DNA of 64,000 nt from Scalesia atractyloides (lineage: Eukaryota; Streptophyta; Magnoliopsida; Asterales; Asteraceae): assembly GCA_947069175.1 (NCBI GenBank), contig CAMTDV010000023.1:84516391-84580390 (forward strand), read 5' to 3'. Each line of letters begins with the position of its first letter. Within the stretch, counting starts at the first letter, position 1. The notes under the pieces were generated by a model. That model searched no databases, was not told the DNA's origin, and saw nothing but the letters and a program-made list of their open reading frames with translations. Positions 1-11,932 of this stretch are shown here, in pieces. The translations under genes and the position numbers were made by a program.

Positions 1-1388
1 GTAAGATAAAATCAGCAAAAAGGTACAATCTAAATCTCGAGCTTTAAGTTTAGTATTGATTAGTCTTAAAATCTGATGACAGAACGGTTAAGCAAAAACA
101 ACAAAAATATTTCATTTTCTTTCATTTTTCTTTTTATTTATAAGGTAAATTTGCGCATAAGATTTATGCACAAATTTAGGGGGATAGAGTGAGAGTTATT
201 TGTATATATGGAGAAAAAGAGAAAACACACAAAAAGAGTTTGTTTGTGCATATATGGGAAATAAAATAAATGTTCGTGTTAATGGGTTTGACCAACACAT
301 GTAACGTGTTGTAGCTGAAAAGGCTAGGATCTAATTTGATATGTCGGTAGGCTTAAGACTCAAAAGATAAAAGATACAAAGTGATATAAACATAACAAAC
401 TATGTATCATGTGGGTAACATACCATTAGCGTATGATATAATAATCTTAAATCTTGTGTTGATAGATAGTCAACGTCTGAGGTTTCAAGTCTTTATATTG
501 TTGAGTCATCCGGGGATATCATGGCTGTCGTTCTGTTGCATCCAGATTATATGCAGACCTAGGCATAGTCAGGATATCTTAAAAGAGCAAAAGAGGCCAA
601 AAACCTTAAATGAAGATAAACTCAAAATGAGGGAATTCCGCTGAGTTAAATAGCTAAATTCGTACCAAAAAGGTATATGCCTAACCCTCGTTGGACACAA
701 TTAATGATCACTCTGCTGTACGAAATCTGACCTGTTCACCAATAGTCTGACGTTGTAAATCAAAAGGATGAACTCAGTATACTCACCTGCTATGATGAAT
801 CATTTTGCTTACCTTGATCATGGGGTATGTCATGGCATGGGACACACTAGTATTATAGGTGTAATATTATCTTAAGCGTATAAAAAGTTGAAATAAATTG
901 AAAGTTTAGCGTTAAAGTTTAAGTGGACAAACATATTGACAATCACTTAGACCTATCGGAATAATTTCACACCGAAAAGTGTTCCTTGGTCTGCCTGAAA
1001 ACGATTTTGATCCCATTGCAATTGTAATTGTATATTATTTGTTGAGTTAGTTTCTTTGTTTACTTGCGTTTATGTTTATAATCTCATAAAAAATTAATTA
1101 AAAATTATAGAAAACTCAAAAATCCAAAAAATAGAGTGTTTATTTGTTTTATAAAAATTTTAACCGCTCTTGAAGATTTGATTGATCATGAAAATTGAGA
1201 GAATTTTGAATTGTGAAATCCGAGTACAAGTACTTCGATGTACCAAGTGTTCATGTGAAATGTTTGCTTACACATTTATGAGAATTGTGCAGAACTTGAT
1301 TTAGATCAAGAAACAGAGCTTGAGGAAGAATGAGATGCTGTTGGTTGCTGACAAAGCATGAAGCATCACAACAACAAAATGTACCTGA
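1..1388. other. AT-rich stretch without a recognisable gene
   Basis: No convincing coding region is visible; open frames are short and unlike any family I know. One polypurine-tract-like motif (AAATTTAGGGGGATAG, 172-187) resembles the tract that precedes a 3' LTR in plant retrotransposons. Together with the second tract at 1627-1641 this suggests the stretch is the decayed 3' non-coding part of an LTR retrotransposon running on the plus strand. That is inference. Confidence 0.35.
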
Positions 1389-1613
1389 GTCAGAAGAACC
1401 ATATACGAGTCATCGTTTGACAGCGATAGTACATTTGAAGAGGTACATGTGAACCTGCTTGAAAGAGAAAGATTGAAGAAGAAAAGAGCTGACGAGAATC
1501 CTCCTCTCGCATCACTTTCAACAAGATTTTCAAGCAAAGCTGATCGTGACAAGAATAACAAAAGACCCAAGTTTGAAGATGAAGAGTTGAAGTATCTTCC
1601 CACTGAGACATGA
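1389..1613 (+). pseudogene. Unrecognised C-terminal ORF remnant just before a polypurine tract
   Basis: A frame of 74 codons, closed upstream by a stop and ending at TGA 1611-1613. It has no usable ATG. The visible protein is very hydrophilic, rich in Lys, Arg, Glu and Asp, with segments such as LLERERLKKKRADENPP and KRPKFEDEELKYLPTET. The stop lies about 14 bases before a polypurine tract and LTR, as expected for the last coding exon or tail of a retrotransposon ORF. No gag, RT, RNase H or integrase motif is present, so I cannot name it. The run upstream is interrupted by stops, so it is treated as a relic. Confidence 0.3.
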
Positions 1614-1626
1614 TAAAGACAACATA

Positions 1627-1641
1627 AACCTAGGGGGATAT
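1627..1641 (+). promoter_or_regulatory. Polypurine tract of an LTR retrotransposon
   Basis: AACCTAGGGGGATAT immediately precedes an LTR that begins TGTAAGG. This is the usual position and composition of a plus-strand primer. It sets the element's orientation as plus and makes the following LTR its 3' LTR. Confidence 0.5.
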
Positions 1642-2009
1642 TGTAAGGCCATAAAATTGTGTAGATTTACGCTTGCCTTTATCAAACACACTTATAGATT
1701 ATTTGGACTTAGTTCTCTAGTGGGCTTGGATTAGGCCATGTGGGTCGAGTTATTAGTGGACCCTATATAATGTTATTTTAGTTCATTATTAGGGTTAAGC
1801 TTTGGTGAGACGTTAGAGAGAGCTAAGGAGGCGAGGTAGGTTGTTGATTGATTTGCTTGTAAACAGGCGTGTACAAGACGATCCTTAGAGATCGTGTGCA
1901 CTTTGATATTAATACAATCGACTTTGATTTTCATTCTTCTACATCTTTTTTGTTTTTCCGTAACTTGAATAGGTGTTTGTGATATCTGATTGTAGTTTTG
2001 AGACTTGCA
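1642..2009 (+). mobile_element. Short LTR (about 368 bp), probable 3' LTR
   Basis: It begins TGTAAGG directly after a polypurine tract and contains a TATA-like TATATAA at 1764-1770. It most likely ends at CA 2008-2009, because gypsy integrase homology on the minus strand starts within a few bases of that point. No second LTR or target duplication is visible here; the 5' part of the element would lie to the left of the window. The right boundary is inferred from where the host pol reading begins. Confidence 0.5.
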
Positions 2010-4205
2010 ATCCTTCTTCATACCAGGCCACCAATAAGACGTACGAAGGTCTTGGTACATCTTGCCGACGCTAGGATGAATAGAGTATTGGGATTTGTGA
2101 GCTTCTCTCATCAAGAAGTCACGAAGATTGTCACGGTTTAGAATCCAAATACAGTCGAGGTAGTAAAGAATACCGTTAGATTTGGATACGAGTTGATTTC
2201 AGCACCACACTTCATCTCATTGTACAAGTCATTCTCATTAACAGACGAGTATTGTGCTTCACGAATTTGGTCTCGAAGGTTACTCATAATTTAGAAGCAG
2301 TGAATAGCTCTTCACGTGAGTTTTATGACTAAGAGCGTCGGCCACGACATTTGCTTTACCAGGATGGTAGCGAATCTCGCATCATAGTCGTTGAACAACT
2401 CCACCATCGGCGCTGTTGCATTTTGAGCTCTTTTTGGTTAAAGATGTGTTAAAGGCTCTTATGGTCGGTGAAGACTACACACTTAGTACCATAAAGATAA
2501 TGTCGCCAAATCTTTAACACAAAAACAACTTCACCAAGTTCAAGGCAGTGAGTAGTGTAGTTCTTCTTGTGTATTTTGAGTTGTCTAGAGGCGTAAGCGA
2601 TGACCTTGTCTTGTTGCATGAGGACAAAACTGACACCTTGGTTGGATGCATCGCAATACACCACGAAATCATTGTTTCCATCGGGAAGTGCTAGGATAGG
2701 AGCATTTGCAAAGCATGTCCTTGAGCATTTTGAAAATACTCCTCTTGTTCGGAACCCTAAACAAGAGGTTTATGCTTTTGAGTCAAGGAGGTGAGAGGAA
2801 TGGCAATCTCGGAAAGTTGGAGATAAACCGGGATAATAACTCGGCAATCCAAGGAACGAACAAATTTCAGATGGAGACTTTGGCGCAATCCAGTTATTGA
2901 CAGCTTCAATTTTGGCAGGGTCGACGTGAATGCATTTCTTGTTCACAACGTGTCCGAGGAATTGAACTTCCCTTAGCCAAAATTCACACTTGGAGAATTT
3001 GACGTACAGTCGATCACCACATAGGAGTTCGAGAATTAGGCGCAAGTGTTGTTCATGCTCGTTTTGGCTTTTGGAATAGATGAGGATGTCGTCTATGAAA
3101 ATGATCATGAAGCGATCCAAGTATAACTTACACACACAGTTCATCAAATCCTGAAAACCGCGGGTGCATTGGTTAACCCAAAAGGCATGACTATGAATTC
3201 GTAGTGACCATATCTAGTTCGAAAGGTGGTTTTAGGGATATCCTATTTGAGGACTCGAAATTGATGATAGGCAGAACGAAGATCGATTTTTGAAAAGCAC
3301 GTTGCGCCTTGAAGTTGATCGAAGAGATCATCGATGCAAGGAAAGGGATAACGGTTCTTGACAGTGAGTTTGTTGAGTTCGCGATAATCGATACTCATAC
3401 GAAAAGAACCATCTTTTCTTCTTGACAAAGAGAACTGGAGCGCCCCAAGGAGAAGTACTAGGGCGTATGAAGCCTTTATCAAGTAATTCTTGAAGTTTGC
3501 TCGATAGCTCTTGCATTTCTGATGGTGCAAGGCAGTAAGGAGATTTAACAACAGGTGTAGCTCCAGGAATGTGGTCAATGCGAAAATCAACATGGGGAGG
3601 ATGAGGAGGACCAAGTAGGTCTTTGGGAAAGACATCGCGAAAGTTACATACGACTGGGACATCACTCACGCCTTTTCCTTTGTCCTTCTTTTCCACAACG
3701 TGGGCTAGAAAGGCAAGGTACTCTTTGCACAAGTACTTGTTAGCTTGAGTACATGACATAAGTTTGAGACCCTTCGAAGGTTTCTCACCATAGACGTGTA
3801 ACAAATCGTTAGATGGAAGAGGAAAAGGAAGACAAATGAACTTCTTGGAACAAACAACTTCAGCATGGACTTTACGAAGCCATTCCATGCCTTTGATGAT
3901 ATCGAAACTACCCAATTGCATGGGTATGAGGTCAATTGAAAAGTTGTGATTGTTGAGATTAAGAGAACAACTAGTAAGGATGGAATCGACGGTGATCGAT
4001 TTACCACTAGCGACTTCGACATTGAATGATTTTGGCAACCTAGAGCGTCTACACTTAAGCATTGGTTCAAATTTAATGGATACAAAACTTCTATCTGCAC
4101 CAATATCAAATAAACATGAAGCATAAACATTGTTTATGAGAAACGTACCGTTGATAACATCGTTGCTGTTCTGGGCCTCAGCGGTAGTGATGACAAAAGC
4201 TCTTC
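2010..4205 (-). pseudogene. Ty3/gypsy pol relic: protease, RT, RNase H, start of integrase
   Basis: Read right to left. Protease about 4200-3850 has LFDIGADRSFVS, where the family usually has D-T/S-G, so the catalytic triplet is altered. RT about 3650-2770 has DYRELNKLTVKNRYPFP, KIDLRSAYHQ, VMPFGLTNAP and the catalytic FIDDILIYS. RNase H about 2664-2449 has YCDASNQGV and FTDHKSL. The integrase zinc-binding start about 2114-2012 has YSIHPSVGKMYQDL and YWWPGMKKD. Lesions include a frameshift near 3420, a stop near 3245, a one-base loss near 3150 and others further on. The rest of integrase and any chromodomain are cut off by the LTR at 1642-2009. The initiator-Met primer site suggests a chromovirus-like (Tekay/Del) lineage; that assignment is inference. 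Confidence 0.85.
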
Positions 4206-4215
4206 CACGAGGAGC

Positions 4216-5433
4216 TTACTGTTGCACTTGATTGTGTTGCGGGCAAGCGTTGCTTAGATGGTTTGGGTTTCCATATATGTAACAAGCGCGACTGTTGTTT
4301 GCTGGCTGCTGGACTTGGTTTTGGGAAGGTGGTTGGGTTTGGTTACCTTGTGGCTTTTGGCTAAAATGACAGTGGGTGTTAAAGTGCCCAAACCTATTAC
4401 ACGTAGTGCAAAGGTGGCATGGTGCGGTTGTAGGATGATGGTAAGTGCAATTCACACACTTGGGGAGAGTCGCATTGTAGGCTTGCTTGGCTGGTTCGAG
4501 GTTTTGGGTTAGGGCTAGCTGTTGTTGTGGAGGGTTTTGCGGAGTAACAACCGCACAGTTTTAGTTTGAAGCCTTCCGCTTCTTATCGTTGGTGCTAGGT
4601 TTGGGTGATGGTTTGGATTCTTCAGCGATTGGTTTGGTGGTAGCTTGGTGAACCGTTTTCGTAGGACCCTTCGTTTCAAAGGTTCCGGCCAAAACTTGGT
4701 TATGGTTGAATTTAGCGGCTAAACAGTACGTATCCTCGAGGGTTTTGGGTTGAGCAACCTCGTCGTAGTTGGAGAAAGAGGAAGGGAGGGCTCAAATGTA
4801 TTTAGCTATGGCCTTGTCGGTAGAATCGACTTGGCCGGGGCAAAGTATGCTTAGTTGTTTGAACCTAGAAGTAAGACCGGTGTTGTTGCTCCTAACTTGC
4901 TTGAGATTCCAAAACTCGTTCTCGAGTTGTTGGAGCTCGTGGGGAGGGCAAAATTCATCATTCATGAGCTTCTTGAGCTCGGTCTAAGTGAGTGTGTAGG
5001 TGAGGGCGTCACCACGGGCGTTGCGTTTGGCGATCCACCAATCGAGTGCTCTCAATCGGAAAAGGCCGGTGGCGTTGGTGGTGCTAAGGTGTTCGGGACA
5101 CCCACTTTGGCTAAATGTGAGTTCAATGTTATCGAACCATTGGAGTAGTTTCATTGCTCTCTCTTCGCCCGTGAATGGCATTGGGCTGCAAGAGTTAAAT
5201 TGTTTGAACGAAAAGGTTGACTGGGGTGGTGCGACTTTGGAGTCGACATAGGCATTAGGGGAGTCAACGTTCTTATTGGGGTTCAGTTGAATCTTGCTAA
5301 TAATATCGGGGATAACCTTGGCCATTTGCTTGTCCATAAACTTCTTCATGTCCTTCTTGGGCATCGAGTCACCATTGGAGTTGGAGTTAGACTCGGAGTT
5401 CTTCCTTGCATTCGAGTTACATGAGGAAGTCAC
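4216..5433 (-). pseudogene. Ty3/gypsy gag relic with zinc knuckles
   Basis: Capsid and nucleocapsid precursor upstream of the pol relic on the same strand. The first 149 codons (5433-4984) start MTSSCNSNARKN and contain FKQFNSCSPMPFTGEE, LLQWFDNIE and ALDWW, which match gag of plant Ty3/gypsy elements. Downstream the frame is broken. A nucleocapsid segment (4455-4216) has one good CCHC knuckle (CTTCNRFGHFNTHC) and a second whose second Cys is Tyr (CYIYGNPNHLSNAC). It is decayed by frameshifts between about 4985 and 4455. The first Met at 5433 is a sensible start because it lies just before the hydrophilic N-terminus and follows a non-coding leader. Confidence 0.8.
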
Positions 5434-6574
5434 CTAAAAGATCGAAAATAGGGGTAAAGGATGAGACTTGATCAAAACGTGTTTAGAAAATAAAGTTTGT
5501 TTGCACGTATAAGTATAAAAGTATATCACGTATCACGTAAGTTTCACATTGTTACAAAAGTATAACATGTATTTGCATTGTATAATCACGTATAAAGGCG
5601 ATAAGAGTAGTAAATTTAGTTTGTTCACGATTATTAGCATTGTTTTAGATTATGGAGAACGTGCGATTGTGTGTTCGACTCGAAATGATAAACGTATCAA
5701 GGTAAAAACATATAGAAATGGATATAGCATGAAAGAGGTTCAACATAAAACTTGGAGTGTCTCGGAATGAAACTAAGACTATTCCAAAGTGAGTCAAAAG
5801 TCCTTTCGAGTTAGGGAACATGCTTTGGCCTAATAGGTAGAATACTCTCACGGAGGAGCGGTTAACGATATTCAACCTTCCAGTTACTACATGCCCCTAA
5901 TCGATCAAAATTCAAGACCTTGGTGGGATTGAAAATTGAGGAGTGAGACTAGTTACCAAGATGCGGGTTTGACCCTGACTTGATAATTTCATTCCCTAAA
6001 TGTGGTTGGTACTTACCAAACGAGGAGCAAACTGCGACTCGTTGGTAAGGGTCCACTAGATGATGAAATGTAAATTCCCATCAAGATATGGACATCATCC
6101 TAACTTGATGGCGTAATTTCGTGAAAAATCGAATACGCGGATTAAGAGTGATCACCAAAGTGCGTGTTTCACCCCAATTTTGGTGAGTTCGTCTCGTTTG
6201 TAGTATGAGTGTCTTCGCGTCTTCGTGTGTGTATTGTGTTAGCCTTAGGAAAGGTATGTAGTATTTAAGATAACATGGATAGATCAGAAGCAGAATAGGA
6301 AAGTTTAGACATTTTAATCGAGGAAAATAGTTCACTTCGTGCGAAGTGAATTTACTTCGTGCGAAGTAAATGTTGCTTTCGGTATGCTTCGTGGAAGTAG
6401 TCCCGAGTGTCACTTCGTATGAAGTGAACGCTTCGTGCGAAGGAAATTCCTGTTTGCAAGGGGGAAAGTTCAGTTCGTACGAGGAGGTACAGTTCTGCAC
6501 AAAGGGGTCTAATTTGGTACTTAGACTATAGACTACGTCAAATCATGACAATTTTTCCTAATTCCTATAGTTAT
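5434..6574 (-). other. Leader (5' UTR) of the minus-strand gypsy element
   Basis: Non-coding stretch between the primer binding site and gag. It shares short exact blocks with the leaders of the gag-only elements further right: TGCTTTGGCCTAATAGGT near 5821 and CCAGTTACTACATGCCC near 5880 recur near 48511 and 48640. The half next to the primer site holds a cluster of TTCACTTCG-type inverted repeats (6331-6475). Confidence 0.55.
6331..6475. repeat. Cluster of CACTTCG/CGAAGTG inverted repeats
   Basis: TTCACTTCG and CGAAGTGAA separated by TG at 6331-6350, then TTTACTTCG and CGAAGTAAA at 6351-6370, then TCACTTC/GAAGTGA near 6410-6428, plus half-copies after it. A second set lies in the LTR at 7500-7560. 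Each unit could form a short hairpin. Confidence 0.7.
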
Positions 6575-6587
6575 GGCTCTGATACTA
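6575..6587 (-). promoter_or_regulatory. Primer binding site for initiator tRNA-Met (one mismatch)
   Basis: On the minus strand it reads TAGTATCAGAGCC, three bases after the LTR end GGGTGTGACA. The initiator-Met site is TGGTATCAGAGCC, so one base differs. It fixes the element's orientation and the LTR boundary at 6591. Confidence 0.75.
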
Positions 6588-6590
6588 ATC

Positions 6591-8200
6591 TGTCACACCC
6601 CAACTGATGGCGGAAACATCGGGGCGGGACGAAATAGATTGCTCGAGACTTACATAACGCTATTGTATGACAAGTATTTAAATAACAACGTTTCATTTCA
6701 TTTCTAAAATTTCAAGTACAACGATTCAGAAACAAAATACAACAATTGAAGACAAAGTACAACATTGGTGAACAAAATACAACAGTGTAATTAAGAAAAC
6801 ACGATCCAACATGACTCTAAATTTAAATGGATTTCTAGTACATTCCTACTAGATTCCATGCATCCTCGCCATCATCAATTTCCTACAACATATATTAAAG
6901 TATAGTTCAACAGACATGGCATTGGCGAGTATACAAGTTTTCAATACTAGATAACAGAAGTTTAAACATTCCACATGGGAAACGTTTACTTAAACTAACA
7001 TACAACACTAGTAAGGTTATTATACATGTCAACCCAAATTTACCGCTAGCGTAATCTAATCATAGCAATGACTAGACCGTTTTATTTACTTAACATGACC
7101 TCATGATACGGGCAGTGCGGTTAATCCTGTAGGGCTATACATGTTAAGGGAGGCTTGTACACAGTTAATGACGTAGCATAAAGCATTCAATTCTAGCATA
7201 TAATTTTGCAACATGTATAAATGGATGTTTGTTTTGTGATTTAAGCATAAAGTTTAGTGATTTAGTGGGTTGATAGAACATATAGTTGCACCCCAAAAGT
7301 GTAAAGGAAAAAGGTAAGTCGAGTATACTCAAGTTTTGCAAAGCTTTCCAAGCAAACCGCGAGTCGTTATGGTGACGGGTAGAGTATCGAAGTTACCCTA
7401 CATGGGGAAATAAAGGTGCGTGAGTATTCTAAGTTGGAAGGAGTGTTCGGGTTCGGAATTAAAAGTACAAAAAGTATTCTCAAGGAAAAATAATAATACC
7501 ACTTCATGCGAAGTGGCTGCTCACTTCGTGCGAAGTGACCCTTCACTTGTGCGAAGTGACTATTCTAGGAAATATAGCTTGTTTAACACTCGTTTGGATA
7601 CTAATTTATGTGAACAAGAGTTTTAGGAACGACTCAGAATAGTCCAAGCTTACGACGCCTAACCATAATCTGGTTAATGTGATCTCAACTAGATATATGT
7701 GAAAAACATAATAGTTTATAATATATCAATTATGTCTATAGTCCTTCAAATATAGAAGTCAAGCAAGGAGGTACGAATACCTCATTATATGATTCACCAA
7801 AGCAGTAATCTTATCGACATAGTCAATAGCCCGGTTGCTCATGAATGAACAAAAAGTAAAATACACTTATAAGGGTACAAGTGAGGTGTGAAGTGTCCAC
7901 TTCATCGGAGTGAGTTCCAATTCGCACGTGGGCATCGGGTTTGGCCATTTTCACGTATTTTAGTCGTTTGTTAAGTATTTCAAGTACATAAGGGTGTAAG
8001 GTATGAGTATTGTACGTATAAAAAGTGATTGATTGCATGTAACACACGTATTAAAGTGATTCACTGCATGCGTAACAAGTATGGATAAAGTATAAATTTT
8101 CATTATGATCAACGTCTCGGATTACAAAGTTGGAAATGAATTACAAACAAGACATGGATACACGTTTCCATAAATAGAAATATGATTACACTTTCTAAAT
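6591..8200 (-). mobile_element. 5' LTR of the minus-strand gypsy element (far end unresolved)
   Basis: It begins TGTCACACCCCAACTG right after the primer site. It is collinear with, though diverged from, the starts of the LTRs at 38622 and 42271, including a block at about 7285 beginning CACCCCAAAAGTGTAA that matches CACACCCCAAAACGTGTAA there. Palindromic CACTTCG units lie at 7500-7560. The far boundary could not be set: TAACA ends occur near 8043 and 8077 but without a matching duplication. Confidence 0.5.
7500..7560. repeat. CACTTCG/CGAAGTG inverted repeats in the LTR
   Basis: CACTTC-ATGC-GAAGTG (7500-7515), TCACTTCG-TG-CGAAGTGA (7521-7538) and a third degenerate unit to about 7560. They belong to the same palindrome family as 6331-6475. 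Confidence 0.7.
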
Positions 8201-9243
8201 AAGAAAAGTTCAAAAGGCGAAGCGTTACAATAATTGCATAAGGTTAAGGCTCAAAGGCTATCTAAGTGGATGATTTTTATGGTGGTCAAAGTGATATGAT
8301 GGATGGTAGTTGGGTGATTATCCTAAGTGCCTCAAATTTTTTTATGTAATCTTTTCCTTGTTCATTATCCTACTTGATTATTTTTGTTGAACTCAAAGGG
8401 TTTGAAATTTTTTAGAAGGATATCAGGTCCGCATGATATTTGTGAAAACATGCTTTAGCCTATAAGTGAGCACTCACACTGAGAATTCCCAGGAAAGTGT
8501 GAGTGGTCCAGTTTTTCGGATTTATGAACACTTTTACTAGACAAAAAACTCAATGTACTGGCATTCACTCTCCCGGATTAAATGTGTTCAATTATTAGGG
8601 CCTATAATCGTATGACATTAGTTGATAAAAGGCTAGGTTTGACGAGATAACAAAGCAAGTATTTGAAATTTAAAATTTGATTTTTAGCTTAAAAATGATT
8701 TATGTCGCCTAGATATGGATGACTATGCCCAGTGATATGCACGGCCATGCATAACTACTTTGCTCGTGGACAGTTTTTAATTTCTTTTTCCCACCCCACA
8801 CTTACAGTGTGCATTGTTCCCAATGTACTTAAATGCATGAAAATAGTGAGTGTTAAGGGTAAAGGAACTGGTACTCCCCAGGTCAAGTCCTTATTAACAT
8901 GTGCGATGGATACCCGCAATCGCCTTTAATGTTGTAATAGACTTAGGATCAATTGAGAGAAACACTTGCCATGACTTAGATAGATAATTAGTAAACTAAA
9001 AAAAGATAAAATAATGTCGTAAAACGAAAAAAATACTATCCTAGTATTAGAAGGCATACCTTGGTGGTATAAGTAATTCAAGAGTAATCATGAAAAACAA
9101 ACCTTAAGTCCTTGATTTAGCTCAACTATATACACCAGCTTCTCAATTAATTCATTATCGGGCTATTCTCAAAAACTAGATCATGGTAGGTAGTGGAACA
9201 ATCTGGCAACCATGTGGTTTGTAGATATGTCACGCCACCACTA
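8201..9243. other. Degenerate retrotransposon-derived sequence, no gene
   Basis: No coding region recognised. A block at 8791-8826 (CACCCCACACTTACAGTG, then GTGCATTGTTCCCAATG) is, on the minus strand, the conserved pre-LTR block of Athila/Tat elements, of the type GGGGACAATG...TAAGTGTGGGG. A similar block occurs on the plus strand at 26601-26640. The stretch is therefore probably a Tat-type 3' untranslated relic. Confidence 0.4.
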
Positions 9244-9627
9244 CTAGAAAATTCCTGGACCGAACTTCACAATGGTCAAGTAGTAAAGAAGGCAATCATC
9301 CAGGCTTGTCCTAGTTGCCACATATAGATTGCTGAAAGTACACCAATTCTTCCAAGTGAAGTGGTCCTTAGAGTGATATGCCTTATCTTGCGATGAAGTA
9401 AAAGTGTGTTTCAACAGGAGTTGGCTATCACTTATGCGAAGTAGTGGATAAGGTATTTGTTCCTTGAGCTCATCTGCTTGCACATATATCTTTTGGTGTG
9501 ATTGTGTGTTGATCCCGAAGTTTGATTCTTCATATGGTGATGTCTTTGATGTAGCAAGAACTTTAGTCGGTTTAACCCATCCTTCCTTTTCCTCCATACT
9601 TGAAACATCTACCAACTCTTTTACCAC
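9244..9627 (-). other. Unrecognised 127-codon open frame
   Basis: An uninterrupted frame starting MVKELVDVSSMEEKEGW. It is Ser, Lys and Thr rich, with no transmembrane segment, zinc motif or catalytic motif that I can see. It lies in retrotransposon debris next to a Tat-type 3' UTR relic, so it may be a chance frame or a gag or env-like remnant. There is no evidence of expression and no codon signature strong enough to call a gene. Confidence 0.15.
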
Positions 9628-10665
9628 CTCGTGTTCTTCACATAAGATCTCAACATGCTCGAATTGAGTTTATCTTACACTGAGTGATGTTTGTTGATTT
9701 CTAATACTTGCTTCATTAAGGTTGACTTATTCTTCATACTGTTTATTGCAAACCTTAGACAAGAGAATGCCCCTTATAAAGCATCCATCTCCCCTAGTTT
9801 AAAACCACTACTTTGAATGGTATTGGTTTCTTGAAATTGTTGCTGATATTATGGTTGAACTTAATTCTTGTGAGTGAAATGGGTAGGTTCTTTTAGCATA
9901 TAAAACTTAATGATCTGAGCCTGAAGTGACACTAAACTTTCGATTACTCTTTCAGCTGAATCACCTTTACTCAGCCGCTGTTTGATGAGTATGTACAGTT
10001 GTACTTATCCTTGAGCACATGTATGCAAGGGTGGTATCTGACAGAAAATCATCATTTGCATAGCCCTGGGGCAGATAGGTGTTGTATTTGTTCTTGTGGA
10101 GGGTCCAAAATTTTTAAAGAATCATTTTGGCTTTCCTTTGAGTAAAGCCTTATGAGATGGCTCGTTATTGTTTCCAACTCACAAAGTGACTTGTTTGAAC
10201 TCCATGGGCCGCTTCTTAGCCAAGAGTAAAGAGTTGGTGATTAATGTTGTGTTGGTATCTTTTAGTGGGAATGAGTACAGATGATAACATGTGCGACACC
10301 CTTGTTAATAGTAGCAATTTTGAGTGTAATGGGGTTCCCCATATATTTCACACCGAACCTCCGAATTGTGGTACTCGTAGTTGTCTTGATATCCTTCAAA
10401 ATAACTCTCATAGCCACTGATATGTTGCAAACACATCTTAATTTCCTTGTATTTTATGTATAAATTCTAATAGTATTCGAGTTGTTTTGGTCGTTTATAG
10501 TGTGTACTTAGTAACTATGGTTTTGTAGGTGTATGGATGCAAACGGGGCTTAAATGAACGAAAAAGGTGAAGAAATGAGCATACATGTGGAACCAGAACA
10601 AGAAAACTAATTTTCTGAAGAAAAGCCCATTTGACGTGTCGCAAGGTGGTGTAGGGGTATGGTTC
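9628..10665. other. No recognisable feature
   Basis: Frames are short and broken, and no repeat boundary was found. Composition resembles the retrotransposon relics on either side. Confidence 0.3.
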
Positions 10666-11700
10666 TGTCACACCCGCTCGTAGCTGAAGCGCGAGGTATG
10701 AGCTGAGGAGTTTCATTGCATTCAATCAAGTAAACATCTAAATGAATAAAAGTAAAGAGATGTTCATCATACGATTAACTAAAAAAGTTTATAAACCAAA
10801 GTGTATTGTACTTTAAAAACAATTAAAAGTTACATGGTTTGTCATAAAACAAGTTCATTAAAAATAACAAAGTTTGAATAAACCAAGGTTGTGCATTCCA
10901 TGTTTCGCACGAGGGCGAAACATGTGAACTAAACCCTTCCAAATGGATGACATCTACTTTCGACCCTTGTTTCCATGACTTTTTTTCGATGTAGTCCACT
11001 AGTTACCTGAAATACATGGTAAGTTTGAAAACGTAAACAAAAGTTGGTGAATTCATTTGTCTCTTTTGAAGCAAATGAATCTTTAAAACATTTGAAGTAT
11101 TTGTATTGAAAACCGGTATGTAAAGACTTCATGAAATCTGATTGATCATTAATGTTTTGCAAGGACATTATGTGCATCAACATAGGAAGCAACCAAACCT
11201 TGACGATTTCCGCGCACATTTGAAATGGACACAAAAGCACTCTAACGAGCGGAATTATGCCGATAAGAGTGGGGCTCGCCAAAACCCAATATATCTACCT
11301 CTTTCGTTCCTCGGTACCGAATGGTGATTAATAGTTACTCTAGATACTGCCTATAGGCACATGATCTATGATTGTTTCATTAACTAGCTTAACCATACCA
11401 TTCGTAACATGTATCCCGCCCCAGCCCCCCAAGAGTTTAAATCTAAAAAGCGTTTAAAGAAAAAGGGGACATGAACTCACAGATTTATGTTCTGTGCAAA
11501 ATCTCTAGATATCGCGGGGTTTGGTGAACGTGGTGTAACCTACAAGTGTTTTGATCCCGTTAGATACTTAGGTCTATGTTTGACTTTGTACAAGTCGCTC
11601 ATCTTGAATGTTAGTTTAGACTTGTATTTGTTTAATTGTTTGGAACCTTGGTTGTTTTGATGTGTTGGTAATTTTGTATATTCGATTGTATGTTAACATA
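10666..11700 (-). mobile_element. LTR-like fragment starting TGTCACACCCGC
   Basis: It starts TGTCACACCCGCTCGTAGC, the form seen at the minus-strand-oriented LTR ends in this window. Further in, a block near 11422 (CCCGCCCCAGCCCCCCAAG) and a nearby AACTCACAG resemble the middle of those LTRs. No primer site precedes it and no partner was found, so it is a diverged or truncated copy. The right boundary is approximate. Confidence 0.35.
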
Positions 11701-11718
11701 TATATATGTACGTTCTTG

Positions 11719-11932
11719 TTATGTATGAACGGGGCTAGCCCTTCATATGCCTCTGTGCCTCACATGAGTATTTGAGGTCATGATCCATATATATATGGGT
11801 TGAGTGTGAGCAGAGGCATATGAAGGTAGGCCATTCATACTAACAGACGTGTGTGTGTGTAGTTTTTATGTATGAATGGGGCCTAGCCCTTCATATGCCT
11901 TGTGCCTCGCATGAGTATTTAGGTCATGATCC

